DNA of 64,000 nt from JAENVU01 sp963756815 (lineage in GTDB: Bacteria; Actinomycetota; Acidimicrobiia; IMCC26256; JAENVU01). The notes below the pieces were generated by a model. The model did not search any database. It was given only the letters and a program-made list of their open reading frames with translations, and was not told where the DNA came from. The stretch spans positions 62,001-126,000 of the forward strand of contig CAVWPR010000048.1 in the NCBI GenBank assembly GCA_963756815.1, given 5' to 3'. Below, piece after piece: positions 54,118-62,715 of this stretch. The stretch's first letter is position 1; each line of letters begins with the position of its first letter. The position numbers and the translations under genes are program-made.

Positions 54118-54834
54118 TCAGCGGTCCACCTTCTGCGTGTAGATCACGAGGCTCTTGCCCATGACGGGGTTCAGTGCCCGGTCGACGGTCGCGAGCCACT
54201 TCGGATTCTTCGTGAGCTGCCACACGAGGAAGTCGTGGTAACGCTTCGCCACCGGACGGTCGGGCTGGTTCACTCCGCCCAGGCAACGGATCCACCAGTA
54301 GGGGGAGTGCAGCGCGTGCGCGTGGTGCGAGCCGCGCAGCCAGAGTCCTGCACGCTCGAGGTCCTGCTCGAGCTCGTGCTGACGGAAGATGCGCACGTGC
54401 GCGCCGGGCACGTCGTGGTACGCGTAGTCGAGCGCCCAGTTGACGCGTTCGGGCCACCGCGTGGGGATGGTCACCGCCATGCGGCCACCCGGCTTGAGCA
54501 CGCGCACGAGCTCGGTGATCGCGCCGCGGTGGTCCCAGATGTGCTCGAGCACCTCGGAGCACACGATGCGGTCGATCGACGCGTCCGGGAACGGCAGCCG
54601 CAGCGCGTCGCCGTTCACGGTCATCCACGGCAGGGTCACCGGGATCTCGCCGGCCTCGCGCATCGCGCCGACCGTGGCGCGCACGTCCTTGAGGTCGGCC
54701 TCGGAGTAGTCGAGCGCGAGCACCGACGCGCCCCGCTTCATCGCCGCGAACGCGTGCCGGCCCCCGCCGCAGCCCATGTCGAGCAGCTTGTCGCCGGGAC
54801 GCAGCTGGAGGCGGTCGAAGTCGACGGTCAGCAC
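54118..54834 (-). CDS. Class I SAM-dependent methyltransferase
   Basis: The protein has 238 residues and an intact frame from GTG 54834. A Rossmann methyltransferase with motif I KLLDMGCGGGRHAFAAMKRG, SVLALDYSEADLKDVRATVG, GDALRLPFPDASIDRIVCSE, VLEHIWDHRGAITELVRVLK and PGGRMAVTIPTRWPE. The C-terminal half has HDVPGAHVRIFRQHELEQDL and SPYWWIRCLGGVNQPDRPVA, a lid seen in methyltransferases that act on sugars or lipid-linked intermediates. It starts ten bases after the GT4 gene in the same operon, suggesting it methylates that enzyme's product. Confidence 0.87.
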   Translation of the reverse strand: MLTVDFDRLQLRPGDKLLDMGCGGGRHAFAAMKRGASVLALDYSEADLKDVRATVGAMREAGEIPVTLPWMTVNGDALRLPFPDASIDRIVCSEVLEHIWDHRGAITELVRVLKPGGRMAVTIPTRWPERVNWALDYAYHDVPGAHVRIFRQHELEQDLERAGLWLRGSHHAHALHSPYWWIRCLGGVNQPDRPVAKRYHDFLVWQLTKNPKWLATVDRALNPVMGKSLVIYTQKVDR

Positions 54835-54844
54835 GCGGAAATCC

Positions 54845-56140
54845 TCAACCGATCCGGGCGCGGCGGCCGTGGTCGGTGATCTCGAGCGTCTCGTACCAGT
54901 TGTCGATCATGCCCTCGGCGGTCTTGCGCCAGGTGAACCGGTCGAGGATGCGCGCCCGGCCCGCGGCGCCCAGACGCGCCCGCAGCTCGGGCTCGCCGAG
55001 CATGGTGAGGATCGCGGTGGCGAGGGCCCCCGGATCGTTCGGCGGCACGGTGAGCGCCGCCTCGCCGGACGGTCCCGTCACCTCGGGGAGGGCCCCGCCG
55101 GTGGTGGTGACGAGCGGCGCCGCGCAGCTCATCGCCTCGATCGCGGGCAGCGAGAACCCTTCGTAGAGCGACGGGACGACCGCGAGCTCGCACTCGGCGT
55201 AGAGCTCGACGATGCGCTCGGTCGACACGCCCGACACGAACTCGACGTGCGGCCGCAGGCCGAGCTTCTCGAGCAGCGCGGGGATCTTGGAGCCGTCCTT
55301 CGGACGGCCGATCACCACGAGGTGCACGTCGTCGCGCTCGGTGCGCACCTTCGCGACGGCCTCGAGCATCGGGACGAGCCCCTTCAGGGGCTGGTCCGAC
55401 GACGTGGTGACGAGGAGCCGGCCCTCGACGCGCACGACGTCGTCGAGCGGGCGGAACACGTCCTGGTCCACGCCGACCGGCACGATCTTCAGACGGTCCG
55501 CGTCGACGCCCATCTGCGCCACGATGTCCTTGCGCGAGTTCTCGCTCACCGTCACGAGGCGCGGCACCTGGCGCGCCACCGTCATCTGCATGTTGAGGAA
55601 CGCGTACCAGCGCTTCAGGTTGAACCGCTGGAAAGCGTTCTTCGCGTGCGCGAGCTCGAGGTCGCGGTCGACCGTGATGGGGTGGTGGAGCGTGGCGCAG
55701 ATCGGCCAGCCGTCGTCCATCATCCCGAGCATCCCGCTGCCGAACGACTGGTTGTCGTGCACGAGGTCGAAGTCGGCGCGGTGGGCCTGGAGCCACGTGC
55801 GGGCGCGCTTGGTGAACGCCCACGGCTCGGGGAACACGCCCGTGCACATGAGCCCGAACTCGCCGAGGTCGGTGCGGTCACGGAACTCCCACGGCCACGG
55901 GACCCGGAAGGGGTTGCCGGAAGGGTAGAGGTCCATGCTCGGGGATCCTCACCAGGCCCTGCGGGATCGTCGAGCTCGGGGTACGGCGGGCCCGGAGAGG
56001 ACCTCGACGTGGTGGCCGAGGGCGATGGCCTCGCGAGCGATGTAGCGGGTGTAGACGCCCTGGCCGCCGCAGTGGGGGTTGCCCCGGTAGATCAGCCAGG
56101 CGACGCGGAGGGACTCGGGGCTTCGGGGGGAGGTCGCCAT
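54845..56140 (-). CDS. GT4-family glycosyltransferase (frameshift in the N-terminal part)
   Basis: The N-terminus is read from ATG 56140: ESLRVAWLIYRGNPHCGGQG, VYTRYIAREAIALGHHVEVL. The frame breaks between about 55985 and 55940. It then continues SMDLYPSGNPFRVPWPWEF, FDLVHDNQSFGSGMLGMMDD, ICATLHHPITVDRDLELAHA, VSENSRKDIVAQMGVDADRL and VPVGVDQDVFRPLDDVVRVE. The donor-site E-x7-E is in EGFSLPAIEAMSCAAPLVTT. About 430 residues when restored. It is a GT-B glycosyltransferase in operon with the downstream methyltransferase. A minus-strand TAGGCT ends ten bases before the ATG. Confidence 0.82.
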
Positions 56141-56150
56141 GAAGCAGGGG

Positions 56151-56156
56151 AGCCTA
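56151..56156 (-). promoter_or_regulatory. -10 element (TAGGCT) for the GT4-methyltransferase operon
   Basis: On the minus strand TAGGCT ends ten bases before ATG 56140 and is back to back with the divergent TAGGTT at 56198. Confidence 0.4.
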
Positions 56157-56197
56157 CACCGGGCCTCTCCGGGACTTCCCGGCGAGGCCGACGCCGC

Positions 56198-56203
56198 TAG
56201 GTT
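56198..56203 (+). promoter_or_regulatory. -10 element (TAGGTT) for the S9 peptidase gene
   Basis: TAGGTT ends eight bases before ATG 56212. The pattern matches the other leaderless genes of the window. Confidence 0.5.
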
Positions 56204-56211
56204 CGCACCCG

Positions 56212-58034
56212 ATGGATGCAGGGGTTTCGGCGCTCGCGGTGGCGCGCACCCGGGTGGTGGCCGAGCCCCGGTTCGCGCCCGACGGTGCCGGCTGGGCTGG
56301 CTCGAGGCGGCCGACGGCGTCACCGAGCTCCGAATCGCGCCCGTCGACGGCTCGGGGCCGCCCGTCACCGTGACCGGTGACCTGTCCCTCGGTGGCGTCG
56401 GCGCGTACCGCGGCGGGATGTGGTGCTGGGTGGACGCCGGCCACGTCGCGGTGGCGACGCGCGAGGGCTCGCTCGTGGTGGCACCGGTCGCCGGCGGCCC
56501 CGCGACCGTCGTCGCACGGGACGGTCGTGCCGCCGCGCCGACGGCCGGTCCCGACGGTCGGATCCTCTTCGCGTGCGAGCGCGACGACGCGCTCGACGTC
56601 GCCGAGACCTGGGCCGACGCCCGCGCCTGGCCGCAGCGCTGGTCGCGCGCCGACTTCGCCTGGGACCCTGCGATCTCCGCCGACGGACGCTGGGTCGCGT
56701 GGCAGGAATGGGATCTCGCCGCGATGTCGTGGACCGCGTCGCGCCTCGTGGTCGTGGACCGTCACGAGGGGGTGCCCCGTGTCGTGGCCGGCGGCCCGCA
56801 CGTGTCGGTCGGTCAACCCCGCTTCTCGCCCGACACCCGAATGCTCGCCTACGTCTCCGACGAGACGGGTTGGTGGAACGTGCACGTGCTCGAGCTCGGC
56901 GACGCCCTCGACGGCGCCGACGCCCGTCCACTGGTGGTGGAGGCGCACGATCACGCCGAACCGGCGTGGGGGCCGGGTCAGCGGTCGTTCGCGTGGTCGC
57001 CCGCGTCGGATGCGATCGCGTTGTGTCGCAACGAGGACGGCTTCGCGCGACTGGTGGTGGTCGCCCTCGACGGCACGGTCACCGACGTCGCGCGCGGGTG
57101 GCACCACGGCATCGACTGGGCCGCGCCGGGGATCGTCGCGGTCCGGTCCGGCGCGCGCACGCCCCCGCAGGTGACGATCGTCGACCCCGACGGCGCGCAC
57201 CGGCGCGTGGTGGCACGCGGCGCGCCCGCGGGGATCGAGACCGACGCGCGCGAGCCCGAGGTCGTCACGTGGCGCTCGGGCGACGTCACCGTCTCGGGCC
57301 TGCTGTACCGACCCGACCGCGACGCCGGCCACCCGCCGCCGCTGCTCGTCGATCTCCACGGCGGACCCACCGGGCAGGCGGTCGTGCGCTGGGACGGCCG
57401 GCTCCGGTACTTCACGAGCCGGGGCCTCGCGGTGTTGCGGCCCAACCCCCGCGGCTCCACCGGCTTCGGGCGCGCGTTCGTGCAGGACCATGCGCGTTCG
57501 TGGGGCGATGCCGACGTCGCCGACGTCGCGGCCGCGATCGAGGCGGTGGGCCCGGCGGGGTGGGGTGATCCCACGCGCGTCGCCGTCGCCGGCGGCAGCG
57601 CAGGCGGGATGACCGCCCTCCTCGTGTGCGCGCGTCACGCCCACCTCGTGCGCGCGGCGGTGTCGGCCTACGGCGTGACCGATCTCTTCGATCTGGAGCG
57701 CACCACGCACCGCTTCGAGTCGCGCTATCTCGACGAGGTCGTCGGGGTGCTGCCCGATGCCGCCTCCTCGTTCCGCGACCGATCGCCCGTCACGCACGCG
57801 AGCGCGATCCGCGCCCCGCTGCTCGTGCTCCAGGGCGATGCCGACCCGGTGGTGCCACCGGCGCAGGCGCAGCTGCTCGTCGACGCCGTGCGCGCCGCCG
57901 GCGGGACGGTCGAGCACCACGTGTACGCGGGCGAGGGCCACGGCTGGTCGCGCCGCGAGACGATCCAGGACGAGCTCGAGCGCACGTGGGCCTTCCTCAG
58001 CGGTACGTCGTCAACGTCTGAGGAGGCTCCGTGA
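56212..58034 (+). CDS. S9-family (prolyl oligopeptidase-like) serine peptidase (one frameshift)
   Basis: The start ATG 56212 gives MDAGVSALAVARTRVVAEPR, FAPDG. A base is missing near 56285, after which RLGWLEAADGVTELRIAPVD continues. Residues to about 350 form a beta-propeller with repeats such as WDPAISADGRWVAWQEWD and PRFSPDTRMLAYVSDETGWW. The C-terminal hydrolase domain has LLVDLHGGPTGQAVVRWDGR, LRPNPRGSTGFGRAFVQDHA, the nucleophile in VAVAGGSAGGMTALLVCARH, the Asp in VLQGDADPVVPPAQAQ and the His in YAGEGHGWSRRETIQDEL. It should cleave short peptides in the cytoplasm, since no signal peptide is seen. About 607 residues, a normal length for acylaminoacyl-peptidase-type S9C enzymes. Confidence 0.88.
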
Positions 58035-58110
58035 AGCTGCAGCGAGGAACCGACGCACCGTCGGCCGGGCATGCTCCGAGCGAGGCCCGAGCGGCCGGCG
58101 ACGCAGTCGC

Positions 58111-58776
58111 ATGAGCGGGGTACTCGAGTTCGCGTACCAGGCTCCGAAGCGCGGCACGTCGCGCGTCGGCGATCGCGCGGTGTTGCTCGCGCACGGCGCC
58201 GGCGCCGACATGACCGCACCGACGCTGACCTCGGTGACCGACGCGCTCAGCGCGGCCGGGATCCCGTCGCTGCGGTTCCGGTACCCGTACCGCAGCGCCG
58301 GGAAGAAGGCGCCCGACCGTCCGGCCGTGCTGCTCGAGGCGACGCGCACGGCGGCGGACGAGCTCGCCCGGCGCACCAAGCTCCCGCCCGAGCGGCTCGT
58401 GCTCGGTGGGCGATCGATGGGCGGTCGGTACTGCTCGCTCGTGGCGGGCGACGCCGACGACCCGGTGCCGTGTCTCGGTCTGGTGCTGCTCGGCTACCCG
58501 TTGCACGCGGCCGGGAAGCCGGAGAAGGAGCGCAGCGACCACTTCCCGCGCCTGACGATGCCGGTGCTGTTCGTCTCCGGGACCCGCGATTCGCTCGCGG
58601 CGAAGCCCGCGCTCACCCGGGCGGCACGCAAGGTGAAGGGCCCGCGCCAGTTCCACTGGATCGAGTCCGCCGACCACGGGTTCAAGCCGCTGAAGGCGAG
58701 CGGGCTCACCGTCGACGGCGTGCTCGCCGATGTCGCGGCGACCGTCGTCACCTGGGTCGGCGACCTGCCCGGATAG
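58111..58776 (+). CDS. Alpha/beta hydrolase (TEX30/dienelactone-hydrolase-like)
   Basis: The protein has 221 residues and an intact frame from ATG 58111. Motifs are AVLLAHGAGADMTAPTLTSV, FRYPYRSAGKKAPDRPAVLL, the nucleophile elbow LVLGGRSMGGRYCSLVAGD, VLFVSGTRDSLAAKPALTRA (acid) and WIESADHGFKPLKASGLTVD (His). No signal peptide. The small size and GRSMGG elbow match the TEX30/KANL3-type hydrolase group, whose substrates are unknown. Its TAG stop is part of the TAGCCT -10 box of the next gene. Confidence 0.85.
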   Translation: MSGVLEFAYQAPKRGTSRVGDRAVLLAHGAGADMTAPTLTSVTDALSAAGIPSLRFRYPYRSAGKKAPDRPAVLLEATRTAADELARRTKLPPERLVLGGRSMGGRYCSLVAGDADDPVPCLGLVLLGYPLHAAGKPEKERSDHFPRLTMPVLFVSGTRDSLAAKPALTRAARKVKGPRQFHWIESADHGFKPLKASGLTVDGVLADVAATVVTWVGDLPG

Positions 58777-58779
58777 CCT
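58774..58779 (+). promoter_or_regulatory. -10 element (TAGCCT) for the DUF3039 gene
   Basis: TAGCCT overlaps the stop codon of the hydrolase gene and ends seven bases before GTG 58787. Confidence 0.45.
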
Positions 58780-58786
58780 CGACCCC

Positions 58787-59068
58787 GTGGCCGACACCAT
58801 CACGAACCCCACGTTCGCTCCCACGATCGCGCCGAGTGAGGCGCCCACCGACACGCCCGAGGAGGCACCGAGCCGGCCGGTCACCGACGACGGCGATCAC
58901 GACCGCTTCGCCCACTTCGCCCGCAAGGACGACGTCACGCGGGCGTACGTCACCGGGGAGGCGATCGTCGCGTTGTGCGGCAAGAAGTGGGTGCCGACGC
59001 GCGATCCGAAGGGCTACCCGATCTGCCCCACGTGCAAGGAGCGCAAAGACGCCGGCTGGAGTCTCTGA
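58787..59068 (+). CDS. DUF3039 protein
   Basis: The protein has 93 residues from GTG 58787. The first 40 residues are a Thr/Pro/Ala/Glu-rich, probably disordered tail. Residues about 45-93 are the conserved DUF3039 core: DHDRFAHFARKDDVTRAYVT, GEAIVALCGKKWVPTRDPKG, YPICPTCKERKDAG. Cys in LCGKKW plus CPTC could bind zinc, with a nearby His possibly as fourth ligand. The family is widespread in actinobacteria and uncharacterised. The stop TGA is directly followed by the GTG of the cyclase-like gene, so they are co-transcribed. Confidence 0.85.
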   Translation: MADTITNPTFAPTIAPSEAPTDTPEEAPSRPVTDDGDHDRFAHFARKDDVTRAYVTGEAIVALCGKKWVPTRDPKGYPICPTCKERKDAGWSL

Positions 59069-59599
59069 GTGCGGGTCGCGCGCACGTTCGCGTTCGTCGA
59101 CCTGTCCGGCTTCACCCAGTTCACCGATCTCCACGGTGACGACGAGGCGGTCGCGGTCCTCAGCCAGTTCCGTGCCGCCCTGCGGGCCACTGCGTCCGAC
59201 ATCGGCGTGCGGGTGGCGAAGTGGCTCGGCGACGGCGCGATGCTCGTCTCGGTCGACACCACCAGCCTCGTCGAGGCCACCGTCTCGCTCGCCGATCAGT
59301 TCGCCGACGAGGGGATGCTGCCGCTGCGCGCCGGCCTCGCCGCGGGCAAGGTCATCCTGTTCGAGGGCGACGACTACACCGGCGGCGCGATCAACCTCGC
59401 GGCGCGCCTGTGCGACCTCGCCCAGCCGCTCGAGGTGCTGGCCACCACCGACATCGGCGAGCTCGTCCCCGCCGGGATCGCCGCGATCGACGCCGGTCAG
59501 TACTCGGTGGCGGGACTCGCCCGGCCGGTCGACGTGGTGCGCCTCGTGCACGCCTCCCGCTTCGAGGTCACGGGCGAGACGCCCCTCCCGCGTCACTGA
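59069..59599 (+). CDS. Stand-alone class III adenylate/guanylate cyclase domain
   Basis: The protein has 176 residues and an intact frame from GTG 59069. It is essentially only a cyclase catalytic domain: FAFVDLSGFTQFTDLHGDDE with metal-binding Asp11, RVAKWLGDGAMLVSVDT with Lys51 at the base-reading position and metal-binding Asp55, and GDDYTGGAINLAARLCDLA with Asn109 and Arg113 at the transition-state positions. All catalytic residues I can check are present, so it may make cAMP or act in NTP binding as a homodimer. There are no sensor, HAMP or membrane parts. It is coupled to DUF3039, which makes a joint signalling role worth testing. Confidence 0.83.
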   Translation: MRVARTFAFVDLSGFTQFTDLHGDDEAVAVLSQFRAALRATASDIGVRVAKWLGDGAMLVSVDTTSLVEATVSLADQFADEGMLPLRAGLAAGKVILFEGDDYTGGAINLAARLCDLAQPLEVLATTDIGELVPAGIAAIDAGQYSVAGLARPVDVVRLVHASRFEVTGETPLPRH

Positions 59600-59687
59600 G
59601 CCGAGCGCCGCGGCGCGGAGCGGAGTCGTGGGTCCGGGCGGTGCGCGGAACCGGTTGACGGCCCGGTCGGCTCGGCGAGGTGACGGG

Positions 59688-59693
59688 TAGCGT
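59688..59693 (+). promoter_or_regulatory. -10 element (TAGCGT) for the enoyl-CoA hydratase gene
   Basis: TAGCGT ends seven bases before ATG 59701. Confidence 0.45.
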
Positions 59694-59700
59694 CCGCCGG

Positions 59701-60531
59701 ATGCGGACCGACTGGAACACCCTGCGCCTCGAACGCGACGGCCACCTCGGCCGGCTCGTGTTGAACCGTCCCGACAAGCTCAACAGCTTCACGATCGAGA
59801 TGTGGCGCGAGCTCCGTGAGCTCGGCGAGTCACTCGTCGCCGACCCGGACGGTCTGCGTGCGTTGATCGTGATCGGTGCCGGTCGCGCGTTCTCGAGCGG
59901 CATCGACACGAGCGTGTTCACCGGCGGCGGCCAGGACGGGGTGGCCGCGGGTCCGGATGCGGGGAGTCGCCACGAGAACCCGATCGTCGACGGCATCATG
60001 CGCACGCAGGAGTCGTTCTCCTGGCTCGAGACCGCGCCGTTCGCGACGATCGCCGCGGTCCGGGGCTACGCCCTCGGTGCCGGCCTGCAGATCGCGCTCG
60101 CGTGCGACATCCGCGTCTTCGCCCATGGCGTGAGCGTCGGCCTGCTCGAGCACAAGTACGGGATCATCCCCGATCTCGGTGGCACGCAGCGGCTGCCGCG
60201 TCTCGTCGGCCCCGGCCGGGCGAAGGAGATGGTCTTCACCGCGGCTCGGATCGACGGCGCCGAGTCGTACCGCATCGGGCTGTGCGAGCACCTGGTCCCC
60301 GACGAGGAGCTCGAGCGCACCGCGCACGACCTGGCGACGCGGATCGCGGCGCAACCGCCGCTCGCGATCCGCGAGGCGAAGCACGCGGTCAACGCCAGCT
60401 TCGACCTGCCGATGGCCGACGGGCTGCGCGTGGAGGCCGAGGGCCAGGGCGTGTGCCTGCCGTCGAACGACATGAAGGAAGCCATCACCGCGGTGGTCGA
60501 GCGGCGCGATCCGGTCTACCGAGGCGATTAG
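59701..60531 (+). CDS. Enoyl-CoA hydratase/isomerase family protein
   Basis: The protein has 276 residues and an intact frame. A crotonase-fold enzyme: GRLVLNRPDKLNSFTIEMWR, ALIVIGAGRAFSSGIDTSVF (first oxyanion-hole segment), a 25-residue Gly-rich loop, FATIAAVRGYALGAGLQIAL, ACDIRVFA (second oxyanion segment), EHKYGIIPDLGGTQRLPRLV and the late PPLAIREAKHAVNASFDLPM. An Asp sits at the position after GIIP where many hydratases have Glu and Asp, so hydratase or isomerase activity cannot be separated. ATG 59701 is chosen from the TAGCGT spacing; an upstream GTG at 59680 exists. It probably takes part in fatty or branched acyl-CoA breakdown. Confidence 0.88.
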   Translation: MRTDWNTLRLERDGHLGRLVLNRPDKLNSFTIEMWRELRELGESLVADPDGLRALIVIGAGRAFSSGIDTSVFTGGGQDGVAAGPDAGSRHENPIVDGIMRTQESFSWLETAPFATIAAVRGYALGAGLQIALACDIRVFAHGVSVGLLEHKYGIIPDLGGTQRLPRLVGPGRAKEMVFTAARIDGAESYRIGLCEHLVPDEELERTAHDLATRIAAQPPLAIREAKHAVNASFDLPMADGLRVEAEGQGVCLPSNDMKEAITAVVERRDPVYRGD

Positions 60532-61325
60532 GTCCCCAGGATGTTCACCGCCCGCGCGACCACGAGCACGACGACGATGAGCGAGACGGCCGACTGCGCC
60601 ATCATCGTGAGCTTCGCCCACCGCGCGTAGGGCATCACGTCGGTCGGGCTGAACGCGGTCGCGTTCGTGAAGGACAGGTACAGGTAGTCGACGAACTGGG
60701 GCTCCCATTCGGGGTCGGAGTTCGTCGTGTCGGTCATCTGGGGGAACACGAAGTCGGGGTACTGCTTCGTCATCATCGCCCGTGCGCCGGGTCCGCCGCG
60801 GTCGAACTCCCAGTACCAGACCGCGAAGATGATCATGTTCGTCGCCCAGATCGCGGCGCCCGTCAGCAGCAGCGTGTCGGCCGACTTGATGCCCTCCGAG
60901 TTGACGAGGTCGACGATGAGGCGCGCGGCGGACACGGCGTTGCCGAGGCTCAGCACGGCGAGCAACGCGAACGTCAGCGGCCGGAGCTGCTTCGCCCGCT
61001 CGGGGCTCTTCAGCGGGTTCACCATGAGCACGATCACGAACAGGATCACCGCCAGGCCCGGCAGCAGCCAGCGCGGATGGTTCGCGACACGGGCGGGGAG
61101 CAGGGCGATGAGCGCGATCGCGACCGCCAGCGCGCTCATCACCTGCACGCGGGACTCGATGCCGGTGACGCGGTTCCACGCCGGGGTGACGACCCGGTCG
61201 CTCACCGCCCGCACCGCGTCGGTGCCCGGGCGCAGGACCGGACCGAGGAGCCGCTCGACGGCCGAGAGGCGCGCGGCCATGTCGTCGGCCGACGGCTCCG
61301 GCGGTTCGGTCTCGTCCACGGTCAC
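60528..61325 (-). CDS. Four- or five-helix membrane protein with a pore-like re-entrant segment (DUF1345-like)
   Basis: The protein has 265 residues and an intact frame. After a 60-residue cytoplasmic part there are hydrophobic helices QVMSALAVAIALIALLPARV, WLLPGLAVILFVIVLMVNPL, LTFALLAVLSLGNAVSAARL, LLTGAAIWATNMIIFAVWYW and AQSAVSLIVVVLVVARAVNI. Before the last helix is VDYLYLSFTNATAFSPTDVM, placed like the pore loop of a two-helix channel but lacking the K+ filter TxGxG. The ending SLIVVVLVVARAVNIL resembles DUF1345 proteins. I infer an ion channel or transporter-like protein of unknown function. Start GTG 61325. It converges on the enoyl-CoA hydratase with overlapping stops. Confidence 0.65.
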   Translation of the reverse strand: MTVDETEPPEPSADDMAARLSAVERLLGPVLRPGTDAVRAVSDRVVTPAWNRVTGIESRVQVMSALAVAIALIALLPARVANHPRWLLPGLAVILFVIVLMVNPLKSPERAKQLRPLTFALLAVLSLGNAVSAARLIVDLVNSEGIKSADTLLLTGAAIWATNMIIFAVWYWEFDRGGPGARAMMTKQYPDFVFPQMTDTTNSDPEWEPQFVDYLYLSFTNATAFSPTDVMPYARWAKLTMMAQSAVSLIVVVLVVARAVNILGT

Positions 61326-61407
61326 ACGTCTTTCGGCAGTGTCGGGGCGAGGCTACCGAGGGGGTGCCGGCGATCGGCGGAGCCGTGGCGCGGACGCGGC
61401 CGCGACC

Positions 61408-61413
61408 TAGCCT
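61408..61413 (+). promoter_or_regulatory. -10 element (TAGCCT) for murA
   Basis: TAGCCT ends seven bases before ATG 61421 (GTG 61418 is directly in front), consistent with a leaderless murA message. Confidence 0.5.
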
Positions 61414-61420
61414 GCCGGTG

Positions 61421-62674
61421 ATGGAGGCGGTACGTGTCCGGCCGTCCGGAGCCCTGTCGGGGACGATCAAGGTGTCCGGCGCCACGAAGAACTCCGGGCT
61501 GAAGCAGCTCGCGGCCGCGCTGCTCGCGTCCGGGGTCACCCACGTCCGCAACCTGCCGCGCGTGCGCGACCTCGACGTCATGCTCGACGTGCTGCGGGCC
61601 GTGGGTGCGACCGTCGAGTGGACCGGTGTCGAGGAGCTGACCATCGACACGACCGGTCCGCTCCAGCCCGAGGCGCCGTACGAGCTGGTCCGGCGGATGC
61701 GGGCGTCGATCAACGTGCTCGGCCCGCTGGTCGCCCGCTGCGGCGAGGCGCGCGTCGCGTTGCCGGGCGGCGACAACATCGGGAGCCGCCGCCTCGACAT
61801 GCACGTGCGCGGGCTCGAGGCCATGGGCGCCGAGATCACCGTCGAGCACGGCTTCATCCACGCCCGCTGCAACGCGCTGTGCGGGACGCGCATCGTCCTC
61901 GAGTTCCCGAGCGTCGGCGCGACCGAGAACCTGCTCACCGCCGCCGTGCTCGCCAAGGGCGAGACCGTCATCGAGAACGCGGCGCGCGAGCCGGAGATCA
62001 CCGACCTCACCGCGTTCCTCAACCGAATGGGCGCGCACGTGATCGGCGCAGGGACGAGCACGATCACCGTCGAGGGCGTCGACGGGCTGGTGGCCGCCGA
62101 CACCGAGATCATGGGCGACCGCATCGAGGCGGGCACCTACCTCATGGCGTGCGGCATCGCAGGGGGCGAGGTCGAGCTCGTGGGTGTCCGGCTCGAGCAC
62201 CTCGAGATGGTCGCGGTGAAGCTCGGCGAGATGGGGATGCGGGTGTCGCCGACGCCGGACGGCATCTGGGCCCAGGCCACCGAGCCGCTGCGCGCGGTCG
62301 ACATCGCCACCCTCCCGTACCCGGGGTTCGCGACCGACTTCATGCCGATGGCGGTCGCGCTCCTCGCGGTCAGCGAGGGCACGGGCATCGTCACCGAGAA
62401 CGTGTTCGACAACCGGCTCTCGTTCGTCGAGGAGCTCATCCGCATGGGGGCGGACGTGCGGCACGAGGGCCGGCACGCCGTCGTGCGGGGTCGACCGCGT
62501 CTGTCGGGCGCCCCCGTCCGGGCCTTCGACGTGCGCGCCGGCGCCGCACTCGCGCTCGCCGGGATGCGGGCCGACGGCGAGACGATCATCGACGACTGGC
62601 ACCACGTCGACCGCGGCTACCCGGACCTCCCCGCCGCCCTCCGCTCCCTCGGCGCCGACATCGAGCGCCTCTGA
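61421..62674 (+). CDS. murA: UDP-N-acetylglucosamine 1-carboxyvinyltransferase, Asp-type (fosfomycin-insensitive form)
   Basis: The protein has 417 residues and an intact frame. It transfers enolpyruvate from PEP to UDP-GlcNAc, the first committed step of peptidoglycan synthesis. Visible are SGTIKVSGATKNSGLKQLAA (Lys23-Asn24 of the active site), ASINVLGPLVARCGEARVAL, GGDNIGSRRLDMHVRGLEAM, EFPSVGATENLLTAAVLAKG, YPGFATDFMPMAVALLAVSE and VRAGAALALAGMRADGETII. The residue usually Cys115 in enteric MurA is Asp118 here (PGGDNIG). That form is known to keep activity but resist alkylation by fosfomycin, as in mycobacteria. Chlamydial MurA also has Asp there. Converges on the acyl-CoA dehydrogenase. 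Confidence 0.95.
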   Translation: MEAVRVRPSGALSGTIKVSGATKNSGLKQLAAALLASGVTHVRNLPRVRDLDVMLDVLRAVGATVEWTGVEELTIDTTGPLQPEAPYELVRRMRASINVLGPLVARCGEARVALPGGDNIGSRRLDMHVRGLEAMGAEITVEHGFIHARCNALCGTRIVLEFPSVGATENLLTAAVLAKGETVIENAAREPEITDLTAFLNRMGAHVIGAGTSTITVEGVDGLVAADTEIMGDRIEAGTYLMACGIAGGEVELVGVRLEHLEMVAVKLGEMGMRVSPTPDGIWAQATEPLRAVDIATLPYPGFATDFMPMAVALLAVSEGTGIVTENVFDNRLSFVEELIRMGADVRHEGRHAVVRGRPRLSGAPVRAFDVRAGAALALAGMRADGETIIDDWHHVDRGYPDLPAALRSLGADIERL

Positions 62675-62715
62675 CCCATCCGCGGGCCCTCCCGCCTCGA
62701 ATCGGTCGCGCGGAG

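Noticed and set aside
59655..59660. TTGACG as a -35 box for the enoyl-CoA hydratase gene
   Set aside because: The spacing to TAGCGT is 27 bases, far outside the usual 16-19.
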